A DNA stretch of 64,000 bases from Leidyana gryllorum EB-2025a (GCA_048772705.1 JBLWGC010000061.1:1-64000), one strand, 5' to 3'; shown: positions 49,557 through 59,026, numbered from the stretch's first letter. The notes: generated by a model not told the origin, from the letters alone. A program made the numbers and translations.

Positions 49557-49628
49557 AGCAGTGTAGCTCAGTGGAAGAGTGTTGGGCTCATAACCCAAAG
49601 GTCCGTCGATCGAAACGACGCACTGCTA
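49557..49628 (+). tRNA. Initiator tRNA-Met(CAT)
   Basis: All four stems perfect. Confidence 0.96.
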
Positions 49629-49676
49629 AGTGTGCGCAGGAGGGAAACAGTTATAGAATTGATTGGGTCGTGAGCA

Positions 49677-49748
49677 AGCCTTCTGCCGGAATCGAACCGG
49701 CGACCTTAGGCTTACTAATCGAATGCTCTGCCCCTACGCTAAGAAGGC
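49677..49748 (-). tRNA. tRNA-Thr(AGT), weak
   Basis: TTCGA-TTAGTAA-GCCTA pairs poorly; other arms intact. Confidence 0.65.
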
Positions 49749-49824
49749 AATGTTAGCTGGAGATCACGAATCAGTCACTATTGACGGAGATCACTGGAGT
49801 AATTTGCTCGAGTACTTCAGTGAC

Positions 49825-49897
49825 TTCCACTGCCGGGACTTGAACCCGGATCGTGCGGGTGAAAGCCGCATATCCTAGCCACTTAGACTACAGTGGA
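49825..49897 (-). tRNA. tRNA-Glu(TTC)
   Basis: Complete. Confidence 0.94.
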
Positions 49898-49983
49898 CGA
49901 GTCACAACAGTTGCACTGACGAATGAGGCGCCAGAGAACTGTGAGTCGATCTCAGGTGGGAAGTTCACCTAGGTTTGGCGAGT

Positions 49984-50033
49984 GGGCGGCTATCTCAAGT
50001 GGTAGAGCGGTGACTTGGCACGCGAGAGGTCAG
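49984..50033 (+). pseudogene. tRNA-Ala 5' half (GGC)
   Basis: GGGCGGCTATCTCAAGTGG and loop TTGGCAC, cut after the variable loop. Confidence 0.55.
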
Positions 50034-50115
50034 TTTAGACACCCATCAATGCCGCAGGACAGGCTGAACATGGGGGCATTTGGTCACTCCTCGCGGCATG
50101 TCGAATTCGACAGTT

Positions 50116-50197
50116 GGCAACTTGCCCGAGCGGTTAAGGTGGTAGACTTGAAATCTACTGGGCCTGGCCCGCGCTGGTTCAAATCCAGCAGTTGTCG
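50116..50197 (+). tRNA. tRNA-Ser(TGA)
   Basis: Loop CTTGAAA; same body as Ser(AGA). Only TGA gene on a Ser body. Confidence 0.94.
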
Positions 50198-50430
50198 TTC
50201 GATGTGATTGGAGGGGCAGACAACAAGCCTGAAACCCGAGAATGGTGCCTCAATCAACCATCTGCCATCTTCTCTGCATCTGCGGGAATCGTTACACCTC
50301 CAGTCCTGAATACAGAACGAAGAGTCTAAACTACTCCAGGCCGTCCAACTTAGGCCGGTACATATGAACCAGGCTCATCGGATACGCGTTTCCAGAGACA
50401 CACGCCCCTTCGGCAGTCCGGAAGCTCCGT

Positions 50431-50500
50431 GCAGCCATCTAGCGGTCACTACGTCTGCTTAACACGCAGAAGGTCCCGAGTTCAATCCTCGGTGGCTGTA
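50431..50500 (+). pseudogene. tRNA-Val(AAC), D-arm deletion
   Basis: Three bases lost (CATCTAGCGG); anticodon and T-arms good. Confidence 0.65.
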
Positions 50501-50552
50501 ACACGCATCGTTCAGGCAAGCATCACGGAATCTAGAGTGGAAGACTATCTAT

Positions 50553-50624
50553 CTCCGAGACCGGGAATCGAACCCGGGTCTTCCGCGTGAGAGGCGGCCA
50601 AACTAACCACCATACTATCTCGGT
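50553..50624 (-). tRNA. Asp-body tRNA with CTC (Glu) anticodon, weak
   Basis: CCGC-CTCTCAC-GCGG; A1 opposite A72. T-arm perfect. Confidence 0.62.
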
Positions 50625-50719
50625 GGCTCACAAACACACCGGCCTTCAACACCAAAAGTCCTCCCTTCTCGAGACTTCACGAACAGAAAACGTGTAAAGT
50701 GGCGAGCCAAGAACCCTTC

Positions 50720-50799
50720 GGCAAGATGGCCGAGTGGTCTAAGGCGCTGTGTTAAGGCCGCAGTCCGAAAGGGCGTGGGTTCGAATCCCACTCTTGTCA
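50720..50799 (+). tRNA. tRNA-Leu(AAG)
   Basis: Complete. Confidence 0.95.
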
Positions 50800-50859
50800 G
50801 CCGTTGTATCGGCACTCGGTCAGCCACTGGATGCAGAAGGTTTTCCATGTAGAGCGGAT

Positions 50860-50932
50860 GGGCGGCTAGCTCAGATGGTAGAGCGCTCGCTTTGCATGCG
50901 AGAGGTACTAGGATCCATACCCAGGTCGTCCA
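50860..50932 (+). tRNA. tRNA-Ala(TGC)
   Basis: T-loop ATCCATA; rest complete. Confidence 0.88.
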
Positions 50933-51007
50933 AACTCAGTAGGGCGACCTGTCGGTAGTTAAATACGGAGTTGCGACCTCTAACAGAGCGTCGCATATCG
51001 CAGCTCC

Positions 51008-51080
51008 CGGCACCGCTAGGCTTCGAAACTGCGACTCTGTGGTAAACAGCTACACGCTTTGCCGACTGAGCTACAAGACC
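51008..51080 (-). pseudogene. Asn-like tRNA (GTT)
   Basis: Loop CTGTTTA; T-arm as 35452. A Pro 5' scrap follows at 51103-51136. Confidence 0.5.
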
Positions 51081-51195
51081 CAGTTGCAATGTTCTTCCAG
51101 GCGAGGAAAAATCATACCTGCAGACCAAACAGCCCCCTGGTCGGAGCTTGTCAGCGTCTCTGTCAATCTGCCACGGCTGTTTGAGGCGTGCCTCC

Positions 51196-51266
51196 TGCGT
51201 CTGCCGGGAATCGAACCTGGGTCGTCTCGGTGGCAACGACACATTCTACCACTAGACCACAGATGC
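51196..51266 (-). tRNA. tRNA-Gly(GCC)
   Basis: TGTCG-TTGCCAC-CGAGA; acceptor 3' strand CAGACGC. Confidence 0.86.
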
Positions 51267-51361
51267 ATGACTCGTTGTTGTTCAAGCTCGTGCACAATAA
51301 CGGCCGTTTTGCTTCAAGTGAGGAGACAGGATCGAGTTGAGTGAGTATGAGGGGCAGTTCT

Positions 51362-51433
51362 GGGTACGTAGCTCAGTGGTAGAGCAGCTGACTGCAGATC
51401 AGCAAGTCCGTGGTTCAACTCCGCGCGTGCCCT
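51362..51433 (+). tRNA. tRNA-Cys(GCA)
   Basis: Same as 5505. Confidence 0.93.
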
Positions 51434-51570
51434 GAAGATGGAATGAAACGTTCGAAGGTGTTGGCTCAGCCATACCGTCATGTGATCGAGACAGGGCCTG
51501 CCTGGTTAGCTGAGGGGCAGAACCCTCGCACGGGCGCGAGGGATTTTGACACCAGATGCCACAACCTCTC

Positions 51571-51643
51571 TGCCTCGGCTGTGGATCGAGCACGGGACTT
51601 CCAGATCTTCAGTCTGGCGCTCTCCCAACTGAGCTACCGAGGC
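51571..51643 (-). tRNA. tRNA-Phe(GAA)
   Basis: Same as 5715, T-arm one base off consensus. Confidence 0.88.
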
Positions 51644-51728
51644 GGTAGGTAGGCACGGGAGGCGGTGAAAATAAGCAATTATCGCGGCCGTATGTGGGGC
51701 CACTCTTGGCCGCATGCCGGAAGACAGT

Positions 51729-51811
51729 TGCCAACTTGCCCGAGTGGGGAGGGGGGTAGATTGGAATTCAACTGGGCCTGGGCCGCGCTGGTGCAGATCC
51801 AGCAGTTGTCG
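51729..51811 (+). pseudogene. tRNA-Ser relic (TGG)
   Basis: Continuous Ser body, but loop ATTGGAATT and D-arm TGGGGAGG; ancestor of the split relics at 11296 and in 63150-63260. Confidence 0.6.
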
Positions 51812-51915
51812 TGCGATGTGATTGGAGGGGTCACACGCCAACTCACGCATGAATTCTGTGGTGGAAATGATGCTATTCCCAGCATCAAACCCTCATATGG
51901 ATCGAGACAGAGAAT

Positions 51916-51987
51916 GCCGTCTTAGCTTAGGGGCAGAGCACTCGCTTAGTAAGCGAAAGGTCGCCGGTTCGATTCCGGCAGAAGGCT
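51916..51987 (+). tRNA. tRNA-Thr(AGT)
   Basis: Acceptor GCCGTCT one mismatch; anticodon outer pair changed. Confidence 0.85.
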
Positions 51988-52036
51988 GTGCTCGCGAGGC
52001 AATCGATTCTATAAATGTTCCCCTTCTGCGCACACT

Positions 52037-52107
52037 TAGCAGTGCGTCGTTTCGATCGACGGACCTTTGGATTATGAGCCCAACACTTTTCACTGAGCTA
52101 CACTCCT
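52037..52107 (-). tRNA. Initiator tRNA-Met(CAT), weak
   Basis: Acceptor AGGAGTG and D-loop one base short; loop CTCATAA with one stem change. Confidence 0.72.
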
Positions 52108-52215
52108 CAGTCTGCAACATGGAAGTTGCCCTGACTGCCCTACCGAAGTGGGCTAATGAAATGCTGTGTTGGTTCTGAGGGCAACTTGTCCCGTCGGGTC
52201 AACCGACGACCATTA

Positions 52216-52278
52216 GGGCTGTTCTGCGAATCGAACCCAGGACGCTTCCACCCCAAGGAAGGATCCAGAGCAATAGCC
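52216..52278 (-). pseudogene. tRNA-Pro relic (GGG)
   Basis: Inverted form of 60115 with further loss; acceptor 5' strand replaced. Confidence 0.55.
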
Positions 52279-52367
52279 GAATACTTGGGTGCATGCAACC
52301 GGATATACAAATGGACACTCGAATCCACTGTGGCCTTCTCCAGCCTACTTGCGGGGATGATGGCCGT

Positions 52368-52451
52368 TGCACAGAATGGGATTCGAACCCATGCAGACTT
52401 GCGCCTACCAGAACTTGAGTCTGGCCCCTTAGACCACTCGGGCATCTGTGC
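52368..52451 (-). tRNA. tRNA-Leu(CAA)
   Basis: Complete. Confidence 0.94.
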
Positions 52452-52550
52452 GTTACTTTCCTTCTGAATTCCAGCGTGTGAACGGCTTCCGTTGCGACTG
52501 TCGATGTCGTTCTGGGTGCGGTGTACCGCCCCGAAGTACTCTTACGGCCC

Positions 52551-52628
52551 GGCGTGCTCAGATGGCAACGAATCTGTCTGTAGTGGTGACATCAGATATT
52601 CGACGAGTAAATTCCGTCCCACCGGAAG
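52551..52628 (+). pseudogene. tRNA-Tyr(GTA) relic
   Basis: CTGTAGTGGTGACATCAG with lost acceptor and T-loop. Confidence 0.5.
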
Positions 52629-52727
52629 TTGATGAGTGGACTTCTTACAACGTAGTTCGTCTGACGCTCCTGTTCCATCCCATCCTAATCGATGCTTCGC
52701 TACCTCTACAGCCTCGCCCAAAGATTT

Positions 52728-52800
52728 GTCCCAGTCATCTAGTGGCTAGGACAACACGTTGATGGTCGTGCAAACCCAGGCTCGATTCCTGGCTCGCCCA
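52728..52800 (+). pseudogene. tRNA-His relic, 8-base loop
   Basis: CACG-TTGATGGT-CGTG has an inserted A that breaks GTG; acceptor end CTCGCCC. Confidence 0.6.
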
Positions 52801-52872
52801 ATATGTCTCCGGTGTCTCTAATGGAACTTTCTCTTGATGGCTACACACTTTCATTCGACGGCTCCGTTGATT

Positions 52873-52945
52873 GGCGCTATGGCCTAATGGATATGGCATC
52901 GGTCTACGGAACCTGGGATTCTGGGGTCGAGTCCCAGTAGCGTCT
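52873..52945 (+). tRNA. tRNA-Arg(ACG)
   Basis: Anticodon stem ACCTG one mismatch; T-loop GTCGAGT. Confidence 0.8.
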
Positions 52946-53078
52946 GGGCGAGTGGTCGGGTTCCAGCCCCTCACAATTGCTGCAACTCATTTTTTGTCTC
53001 AGCTGGCTGTCCTTGTTGTGGACAGCATCCCCGTGCACCCTTCTGACAGGAGGAGATACATCGAGAGAAGTTCCATTA

Positions 53079-53151
53079 GGGAGTGTAGCGCAGTCGGTAG
53101 CGCGTAGGTCTCATAATCCTGAAGTCGAGAGTTCGATCCTCTCCACTCCCA
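53079..53151 (+). tRNA. tRNA-Met(CAT), elongator
   Basis: Complete. Confidence 0.92.
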
Positions 53152-53164
53152 CGGTTGGAATCGG

Positions 53165-53218
53165 AACCACGGGTTATCTCGATCGCAGCGAGAGACTCTT
53201 CCACTAGACCACAGATGC
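53165..53218 (-). pseudogene. Gly-like tRNA, 3' end lost
   Basis: Loop CTGCGAT (GCG); truncated in the T-arm. Confidence 0.5.
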
Positions 53219-53285
53219 GGAACACGCTCCTGTTCAATCTTGTACCTGGTGATAGCCATTCTTTATAAGCTTATCGATGCATCAA

Positions 53286-53357
53286 AGCCTTCTGCCGGAA
53301 TCGAACTGGCGACCTCTCGCTTACTAAGCGAATGCTCTGCCCCTAAGCTGAGAAGGC
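53286..53357 (-). tRNA. tRNA-Thr(AGT)
   Basis: One T-stem T:G; complete. Confidence 0.91.
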
Positions 53358-53445
53358 AATGCAAGCCGAAGATCACGAATCAGACACTATTGACGGAGAT
53401 TGCTGGGCACTTTGCTCAAGTATTCCACTGACTTCAGGCACTGAC

Positions 53446-53516
53446 TTCCACTGCCGGACTTGAGCGCGGAGCTTGCGGGTGAGGCCGCATATCCTAGCCA
53501 CTCAGACTACAGTGGG
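53446..53516 (-). pseudogene. tRNA-Glu relic, 6-base loop
   Basis: As 19415, acceptor CCCACTG. Confidence 0.7.
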
Positions 53517-53580
53517 CAACATTCCACGGCGAAGGCAGCTAGTCAGCCAAATCATCGAAGTAAAGTGCTGAGCATTTGGC

Positions 53581-53653
53581 TACCTACGGCGAGACTCGAA
53601 CTCGCAACCTTTGGATTAGAAGTCCAACGCGCTATCCATTGCGCCACGTAGGC
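53581..53653 (-). tRNA. tRNA-Arg(TCT)
   Basis: GCCTACG/CGTAGGT perfect; reference TCT copy. Confidence 0.95.
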
Positions 53654-53742
53654 GGCGGCTTTTCGACTAGATTGAAATAACAACATTCACGTTTTTGGAC
53701 CACGCGCCAGCCGTTTCTCTGCAGCCAAAGTTGCATGGAGTT

Positions 53743-53815
53743 TGGACGACCTGGGTATCGATCCCAGTACCTCTCGCATGTAAAGCGAGCGCTGCACCAT
53801 CTGAGCTAGCCGCCC
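53743..53815 (-). tRNA. Ala-body tRNA with TAC (Val) anticodon
   Basis: CTCGC-TTTACAT-GCGAG, G35 to A in Ala(TGC) of the block partner 19710. GGGCGGC/GTCGTCC keeps G3:T70, so Ala charging and misreading of Val codons is predicted. One D-stem base changed. Confidence 0.8.
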
Positions 53816-53875
53816 ATCCGTACAACATGGAAGACCTATTGCATCCAGTGGCTGACCGAGTGCCGATACCATGGC

Positions 53876-53955
53876 TGACAAGAGTTGGATTCGAACCCAC
53901 GCCCTTTCGGACTGCGGCCTGAACACAGCGCCTTAGACCACTCGGCCATCTTGCC
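53876..53955 (-). tRNA. tRNA-Leu(CAG)
   Basis: T-stem GTGGG/TCCAA one mismatch. Confidence 0.9.
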
Positions 53956-54046
53956 GGGGTGCTCTTGGCTCGCCGCTTTACACGTTTTCTGTTCGTGAGT
54001 CAAAATAGAAAGACTGCTGGGATTGGAGGCCGGCGTGTTCGGAGCA

Positions 54047-54118
54047 TCCGAGTCAGTCTAGTGGTTAGTATTTCCGCCTGACACGCGGAAGACCCGGGTT
54101 CGATTCCCGGTCTCGAAA
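54047..54118 (+). tRNA. Asp-body tRNA with GAC (Val) anticodon
   Basis: TCCGC-CTGACAC-GCGGA; T-arm perfect; acceptor TCCGAGT/TCTCGAA as in 46894. Confidence 0.72.
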
Positions 54119-54173
54119 CGCAGTTGGTTTCGCTTGAGATTCTCTCCTTTGGTTCTCGCTGAAAGTTGCGAGC

Positions 54174-54246
54174 TACAGCCACCGAGGATCAAACTCGGCA
54201 ACTACTGTGTGTGAAGCAGACGTCGTGACCACTACACCATGACTGC
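54174..54246 (-). tRNA. tRNA-Val(CAC), weak
   Basis: 3' anticodon strand ACAGT; T-loop TTTGATC; acceptor GCAGTCA. Confidence 0.62.
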
Positions 54247-54365
54247 ACGGAGCTTGCGGACTGGGAAAAAAGGCGTGTGTCTCTGGAAACACGTAACCTG
54301 ATGACCTACTTGAAGGAGCGCTAGTCCGATGGCTCTACCAACTCTTTTTTGGGAAGGACTGAATT

Positions 54366-54437
54366 GGTTGCGTGGTGTAGTGGTTAGCACTGGAGACTCT
54401 GAATCTCCCGACCTGGGTTCGATTCCCGGCGCGACCT
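54366..54437 (+). tRNA. tRNA-Gln(CTG)
   Basis: Complete. Confidence 0.95.
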
Positions 54438-54500
54438 CAAAACTAGTCCTCACTACTTCTTAAAACCTCGCCACTTCTCTTGGTCTGCGGGACCTTCGCT

Positions 54501-54573
54501 GCAGCCATGGTCTAGTGGTCACGACGTCTGCTTCACACGCAGAAGGTCCCGACTTCGATCCTCGGTGGCTGTA
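54501..54573 (+). tRNA. tRNA-Val(CAC)
   Basis: T-stem one change (CCGAC); else complete. Confidence 0.91.
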
Positions 54574-54628
54574 GCTCGCAACTTTCAGCGGGAACCAAAG
54601 GGGAGAATCTTAAGCGAAATCAACTGTG

Positions 54629-54700
54629 CTCCGAGACCGGGAATCGAACCCGGGTCTTCCGCGTGACAGGCGGAAATACTAACCACTATACTATCTCGGA
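54629..54700 (-). tRNA. tRNA-Asp(GTC)
   Basis: Complete. Confidence 0.95.
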
Positions 54701-54796
54701 CGCTCGCAAACACGCCGGCCTTCAGCCTCAGACGTCTTACCAGTTTCGAGATTCTACGGACAAAAACCGCGTGGAGCGACGAACCAACAAGACCGC

Positions 54797-54876
54797 GGCA
54801 AGATGGCCGAGTGGTCTAAGGCGCTGTGTTCAGGCCGCAGTCCGAAAGGGCGTGGGTTCGAATCCCACTCTTGTCA
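54797..54876 (+). tRNA. tRNA-Leu(CAG)
   Basis: Complete. Confidence 0.95.
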
Positions 54877-55004
54877 GCCGTTGTAGTCAGGACAACCTGC
54901 GACTTGCATCCCAGCATCCCCGCACCATGCGCGGGACTGCCCGCCGTCAGGTAACCCGGCTAATTTTTGTCGATACAACTGACACATGAGTCCCCAACTA
55001 AGTT

Positions 55005-55076
55005 GCCTTCCTAGCTTAGGGGCAGAGCGTTCGCTTCAAAAGCGAGCAGTCGCCGGTTCGATTCCGGCAGAAGGCT
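55005..55076 (+). tRNA. Thr-body tRNA with CAA (Leu) anticodon
   Basis: TTCGC-TTCAAAA-GCGAG well formed; acceptor GCCTTCC/AGAAGGC one mismatch. Two changes from Thr(CGT), paralog at 31999. Confidence 0.72.
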
Positions 55077-55124
55077 TTGATGCATCGATAGGCTTTTGAG
55101 GAATGATTCACAAGATCGTGTTCT

Positions 55125-55188
55125 GCATCTGTGGTGTAGAGGAAGAGTCGCTCGTTGCCATCGAGATAACCTGTGTGCGATTTCTGGC
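55125..55188 (+). pseudogene. Gly-like tRNA, 3' end lost
   Basis: Loop TTGCCAT; runs into an elongator Met scrap. Confidence 0.5.
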
Positions 55189-55245
55189 TGCGCTACACTC
55201 CCCCTCCGACTTTCTCCGAGGAATTGGGTCAAGATACAACAACGC

Positions 55246-55317
55246 GGGCTGTTCTGGGAATGGAACCCCGGACTTCTGCCACACGACGGAGGAATCATAC
55301 CACTAGACCAAAGAGCC
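55246..55317 (-). pseudogene. tRNA-Pro relic (CGT)
   Basis: Loop GTCGTGT; T-loop TTCCATT; acceptor GGCTCTT. Confidence 0.6.
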
Positions 55318-55405
55318 GCCTGTCATTCGTGCAACCCGCTGAAGACAGTTTAAAAAGTGGTCATCCTATGTTGAGAACCAACAAATGCGATGGGGTCCGC
55401 ACAAC

Positions 55406-55478
55406 GGGCGACTAGCTCAAATGGTAGAGCGCTCGCTTAGCATGCGAGAGGTACTGGGATCGATGCCCAGGTCGTCCA
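55406..55478 (+). tRNA. tRNA-Ala(AGC)
   Basis: All stems perfect, G3:T70; reference AGC copy. Confidence 0.95.
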
Positions 55479-55596
55479 AAGTACGTACGGCTGCACGTGG
55501 CCGGATTCAAACCCATAGTTGTCATCTTTGAAGGGTCGCGAACCACAAGTGCCATTGGGAGAGCACCGCAGTCAATGTCTAGGGTGCCTCTGAAGC

Positions 55597-55669
55597 CGGT
55601 TTTGCTAGGTTCCGGACCTGCGAGCCTGTCATCAAAAGCCACACGCTCTGCCGACTGAGCTACAAGACG
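55597..55669 (-). pseudogene. Asn-like tRNA relic
   Basis: As 9421. Confidence 0.5.
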
Positions 55670-55761
55670 CCTTACAATGTTGCAGAGCTTAGTAGAGGGA
55701 CCCCCTTTGTTGTAGGTTGACCCGACGGACCACGTCTTGTTAACCTCAACTGGGGAACTTG

Positions 55762-55834
55762 TCCACTGTAGTCTAAGTGGCTAGGATATGCGGCTCTCAC
55801 CCGCATGATCCGGGTTCAAGTCCCGGGAGTGGAA
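55762..55834 (+). tRNA. tRNA-Glu(CTC)
   Basis: One acceptor mismatch at 7:66 (GAGTGGA). Confidence 0.9.
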
Positions 55835-55902
55835 GCTACTCGAGCGAAGCGCTCCAGTAATCCCCGTCAACAGTGACTGATTCGTGATCTTCGGCCTGCA
55901 TT

Positions 55903-55962
55903 GCCTTCTTAGCTTAGGGGAGCATTGGCTTACTAAGCGAAAGGTCGCCGATTCGTTTCCTT
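55903..55962 (+). pseudogene. tRNA-Thr(AGT), D-arm and 3' end lost
   Basis: TTGGCTTACTAAGCG; joins unrelated sequence before the Ser gene. Confidence 0.6.
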
Positions 55963-55993
55963 CCCGAGGGAAGGTGTAACCAGTTACACTCTC

Positions 55994-56075
55994 GGCAAGG
56001 TGGCCGAGCGGTTAAGGCGGCGGCCTGCTAAGCCGTTGGGTTTCACCCCCGTGAGTTCGAATCTCACCTTTGTCG
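55994..56075 (+). tRNA. tRNA-Ser(GCT)
   Basis: GCGGC-CTGCTAA-GCCGT, T-arm GTGAG-TTCGAAT-CTCAC perfect; acceptor pairs through wobbles (CTTTGTC). Confidence 0.9.
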
Positions 56076-56188
56076 GTAGCATTCGGGGAGAGCGCAACTG
56101 CTTCAATGATTGAAATGAGGTTTCCGCCCGACTCGAACTCGCTTTACGCTGGACGCTGTACCAAGTCAATTGTACTGTCTGATGCACC

Positions 56189-56260
56189 GGCTGTTTGGTC
56201 TAGTGGTATGATTCTTCCTTCGGGCGGAAGAAGTCCTGAGTTCGATTCCCAGAACAGCCC
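56189..56260 (+). tRNA. tRNA-Pro(CGG)
   Basis: Loop TTCGGGC; one T-stem change (CTGAG). Confidence 0.87.
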
Positions 56261-56304
56261 GTCTGATAGTTGTTGACGCAACACGGCACTCCGGCCATTC
56301 GCCC

Positions 56305-56377
56305 AGACGCTATTGGGACTCGAACACAGAATCCCCGGTTCCTATGACCGAGGCCATATCCGTTAAGCCATAGCGCC
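56305..56377 (-). pseudogene. tRNA-Arg relic (TAG)
   Basis: Loop CATAGGA lacks T33; T-stem TTCTGTG mispairs. Confidence 0.6.
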
Positions 56378-56496
56378 GACTAACGGAGCCGTCAAATGGA
56401 AGTGTGTGGCGATCAAGACGACATGAGCAGCTACGCCCGATCGTGGGTTCGGACAAACTTCACCTACATCTCCCATTCGAGACATCGGGGACATAC

Positions 56497-56565
56497 TATC
56501 GAAGCCAGGATTCGGGCCTGGGTATGCACGGCAACTTGCTGTTGTAACCACTAGACGACCCGGAC
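56497..56565 (-). pseudogene. tRNA-His relic, anticodon cut
   Basis: Three bases deleted from the loop; otherwise like 30814. Confidence 0.55.
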
Positions 56566-56641
56566 AATCTTCAAGTGAGGCTGGTGGGTACCAAAGCCAC
56601 TTTAGATGTCAGGCTATCGAGTTTTGTGTCCTTGGTTGCCT

Positions 56642-56714
56642 GACGCCCTAGCTCAGTCGGTAGAGCGCAAGACTCTTAATCTTGCGGTCGCGGGTTCGAG
56701 CCCCGCAGGCGGTG
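56642..56714 (+). tRNA. tRNA-Lys(CTT)
   Basis: As 69, with one further acceptor change (CAGGCGGT). Confidence 0.9.
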
Positions 56715-56770
56715 TGGATCTTTTTCCCTGGAAGTAAGGAACTGTTGCCTACAAGCACATTCAGCAATAT

Positions 56771-56843
56771 TTCCACTGCCGGGACTTGAACCCGGGTCAT
56801 GCGGGTGAGAGCCGCATATCCTAGCCACTTAGACTACAGTGGA
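56771..56843 (-). tRNA. tRNA-Glu(CTC)
   Basis: As 198. Confidence 0.93.
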
Positions 56844-56960
56844 CAACTCCCTCAGCTGCAGCTTTAGCCGAGAGCCGTACCCTCTTGACAAGACGTGGTT
56901 GCAGAATCTTGCGGTAGAAAAAGGAGGATCTCTATACTAACCTCTGAACTATTGTAGCTG

Positions 56961-57033
56961 GGTCTTGTAGCTCAGTCGGCAGAGCGTGTGGCTGTTAACC
57001 ACAAAGTCGCAGGTTCGAAACCTGCCAGGACCG
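56961..57033 (+). tRNA. tRNA-Asn(GTT)
   Basis: As 388. Confidence 0.94.
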
Positions 57034-57150
57034 GATTCGGAGGCACCCTAGACAATGACTGCGCTGCTCTCGCAATGGCACTTGTGGTCTGCGACCCTTC
57101 AAAGATGTAAGGTTGGGTTTGGCTCCCGTCCCGTGCTGCCGTACGTACTT

Positions 57151-57223
57151 TGAACGACCTGGGCATCGATCGTAGTACCTCTCGCACACTAAGCGAGCGC
57201 TTCACCATTTGAGCTAGTCCCCC
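57151..57223 (-). pseudogene. Ala-body tRNA relic (AGT)
   Basis: As 578. Confidence 0.6.
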
Positions 57224-57298
57224 GCTGTGCAGTAGTGGTACTTCACATAGTATGACCACTCTCTCGAGTGTACCCAGCGGGTTGCACGACCGACAGGT

Positions 57299-57370
57299 GG
57301 CTGTTTGGTCTAGTGGTATGATCCTTCGTTACCGTGGAAGGAGTCCTGGGCTCGATTCCCAGAACAGCCC
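57299..57370 (+). pseudogene. Pro-body tRNA with ACC anticodon
   Basis: As 726 but with the correct AACAGCC acceptor. Confidence 0.62.
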
Positions 57371-57451
57371 TCTTGGTTGTCGGTTGACCCGACGCTCCAC
57401 CTCCTTTCAATATGAAACGGCTCTCATCTGAAGCCTCAACTCGGGAAATAG

Positions 57452-57524
57452 TCCACTGTAGGCTGAGTGGTTAGGATATGCGGCTGTCACCCGCACGATC
57501 CGGGTTCAAGTCCCGGCAGTGGAA
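57452..57524 (+). tRNA. Glu-body tRNA with GTC (Asp) anticodon
   Basis: As 879, with one D-loop difference (GGTTAGG). Confidence 0.75.
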
Positions 57525-57600
57525 GTCATTGGACTGCTCGAGCAAAGTGCTCCAGTAATCCCCGTCAAAAGTGACTGATTCGTGATCTTCGGCTTGCATT

Positions 57601-57671
57601 GCCTTCTTAGCTTGGGGCAGAGCATTCGCTTAGTAAGCGAAAGGTCGCCGGTTCGATTGCGGCAGAAGGCT
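57601..57671 (+). tRNA. tRNA-Thr(AGT)
   Basis: As 1028. Confidence 0.85.
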
Positions 57672-58170
57672 TTGCTCACGAGCTTAAGCTTTTCTGGCTG
57701 GTCTTTCAGTCTCGATAACGACCTGAGAGGGTTGCAAAATTTATCAGCTTCGAGTTTGGGTAAGACGAACCGTAGACTATTCGATGCAGGTAGTAGAGTC
57801 GGCTGCTCTGCCTGCGGGGTTACAGGCTGGCACACTCAGGCGCGACATTCGATTCCCGGTCTCGGAGCAGTTCCAGCCCTCACAACTGGTGCAACTCAGA
57901 TTTTGTCTCAGCTGGTCTGGACTTCATTCGGGATTGTACGAGTGGGAGCCGCGTATAGTAGCCGACCTTGGAGAGACGTGGCATTGAACCCAGGACTTCT
58001 TCCAGCCGAAGAAAGAATCATATAACTAGACCAAACAGCCCCCTGTGGGTGCCTCAGGTACTGGCAGGTTCTAAACCTGCGACTTCGTGGCTGAGAGACT
58101 TACCTCTGATGGCTGAGCTACGATTATTGGAGTTTGCGAGCAGCTTGCCGGTGCCCAGTCGATGCAGTCG

Positions 58171-58242
58171 AGCCTTCAGCCGGAATCGAACCGGCGACTT
58201 CTCGCTTACGAAGCGAACGCTCTGCCCCTAAACTAAGAAGGC
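58171..58242 (-). tRNA. tRNA-Thr(CGT)
   Basis: As 1594. Confidence 0.88.
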
Positions 58243-58318
58243 AATGGAAGCCGGAGATGACGAAACAATCGCTATTGACGGAGATTAGTGGAGCACTTTG
58301 CTAGAGTAGTTCAATGAC

Positions 58319-58391
58319 TTCCACTGCCGGGACTTGAACCCGGATCGTGCGGGTGAAAGCCGCATATCCTAGCCACTTAGACTACAGTGGA
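58319..58391 (-). tRNA. tRNA-Glu(TTC)
   Basis: As 1742. Confidence 0.93.
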
Positions 58392-58790
58392 CGAGTGGTT
58401 GAGTTGGGGCTTCGGCCGAGAGCCGTACCGTCTTGGAAAACATGGTATGTCGGCGTGATCAAGTGAGTGGATCTCTCATACAGATTCGGACTTAGTAACC
58501 AATTCCATTTGTATTGATCGTGGAATCTTGGGCCTTCCTCGGGTACGGGGCGAGCTTCCTTGCCGCCCCAACTCCGTCCGTAGAGCGCCAGACTTTTGAA
58601 GGGAGAACCGCGGCTTCCCGCCGCGCGAGCAGTCCTAGTCAAGCTTGCTGAACCGTATGTGAAGCCACAGGGCGCACCAGTTCCTCACTCGGGCAAGTTG
58701 GCAACTGTCGATTCCGTCATGTGGCGAGCAGTGGGCTCACATACGGCCACGATAAGTGCTTATTTTCACCGCCTTCCATGACTACCTACC

Positions 58791-58863
58791 GCCTCGGTAG
58801 CTGAGTTGGGAGAGCGCCAGACTGAAGATCTGGAAGTCCCGTGTTCGATCCACGACCGAGGCA
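58791..58863 (+). tRNA. tRNA-Phe(GAA)
   Basis: As 2232. Confidence 0.93.
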
Positions 58864-58953
58864 GAGAGGTTGTGACATTTGGTGTCATTCCTCGCACCCA
58901 TCAGATACCTGTTTCCAGAGACACACGCCGCTTTCACAGTCCGGAAGCCCCGT

Positions 58954-59026
58954 GCAGCCATGGTCTAGTGCTTACGACGTCTGCTTAACACGCAGAAGTT
59001 CCCGAGTTCGATCGTCGGTGGCTGTA
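58954..59026 (+). tRNA. tRNA-Val(AAC)
   Basis: As 2395. Confidence 0.9.

Larger units (their letters stand above)
51302..51643. repeat. 0.34-kb Cys-Phe block, direct copy of 5445-5787
   Basis: Constant offset of 45856-45857; spacer also conserved. Confidence 0.93.

Noticed and set aside
56100-56160. Possible tRNA 3' end in TTTCCGCCCGACTCGAACTCG
   Set aside because: A T-loop-like TCGAACT is present but no acceptor or anticodon arm follows; not called.
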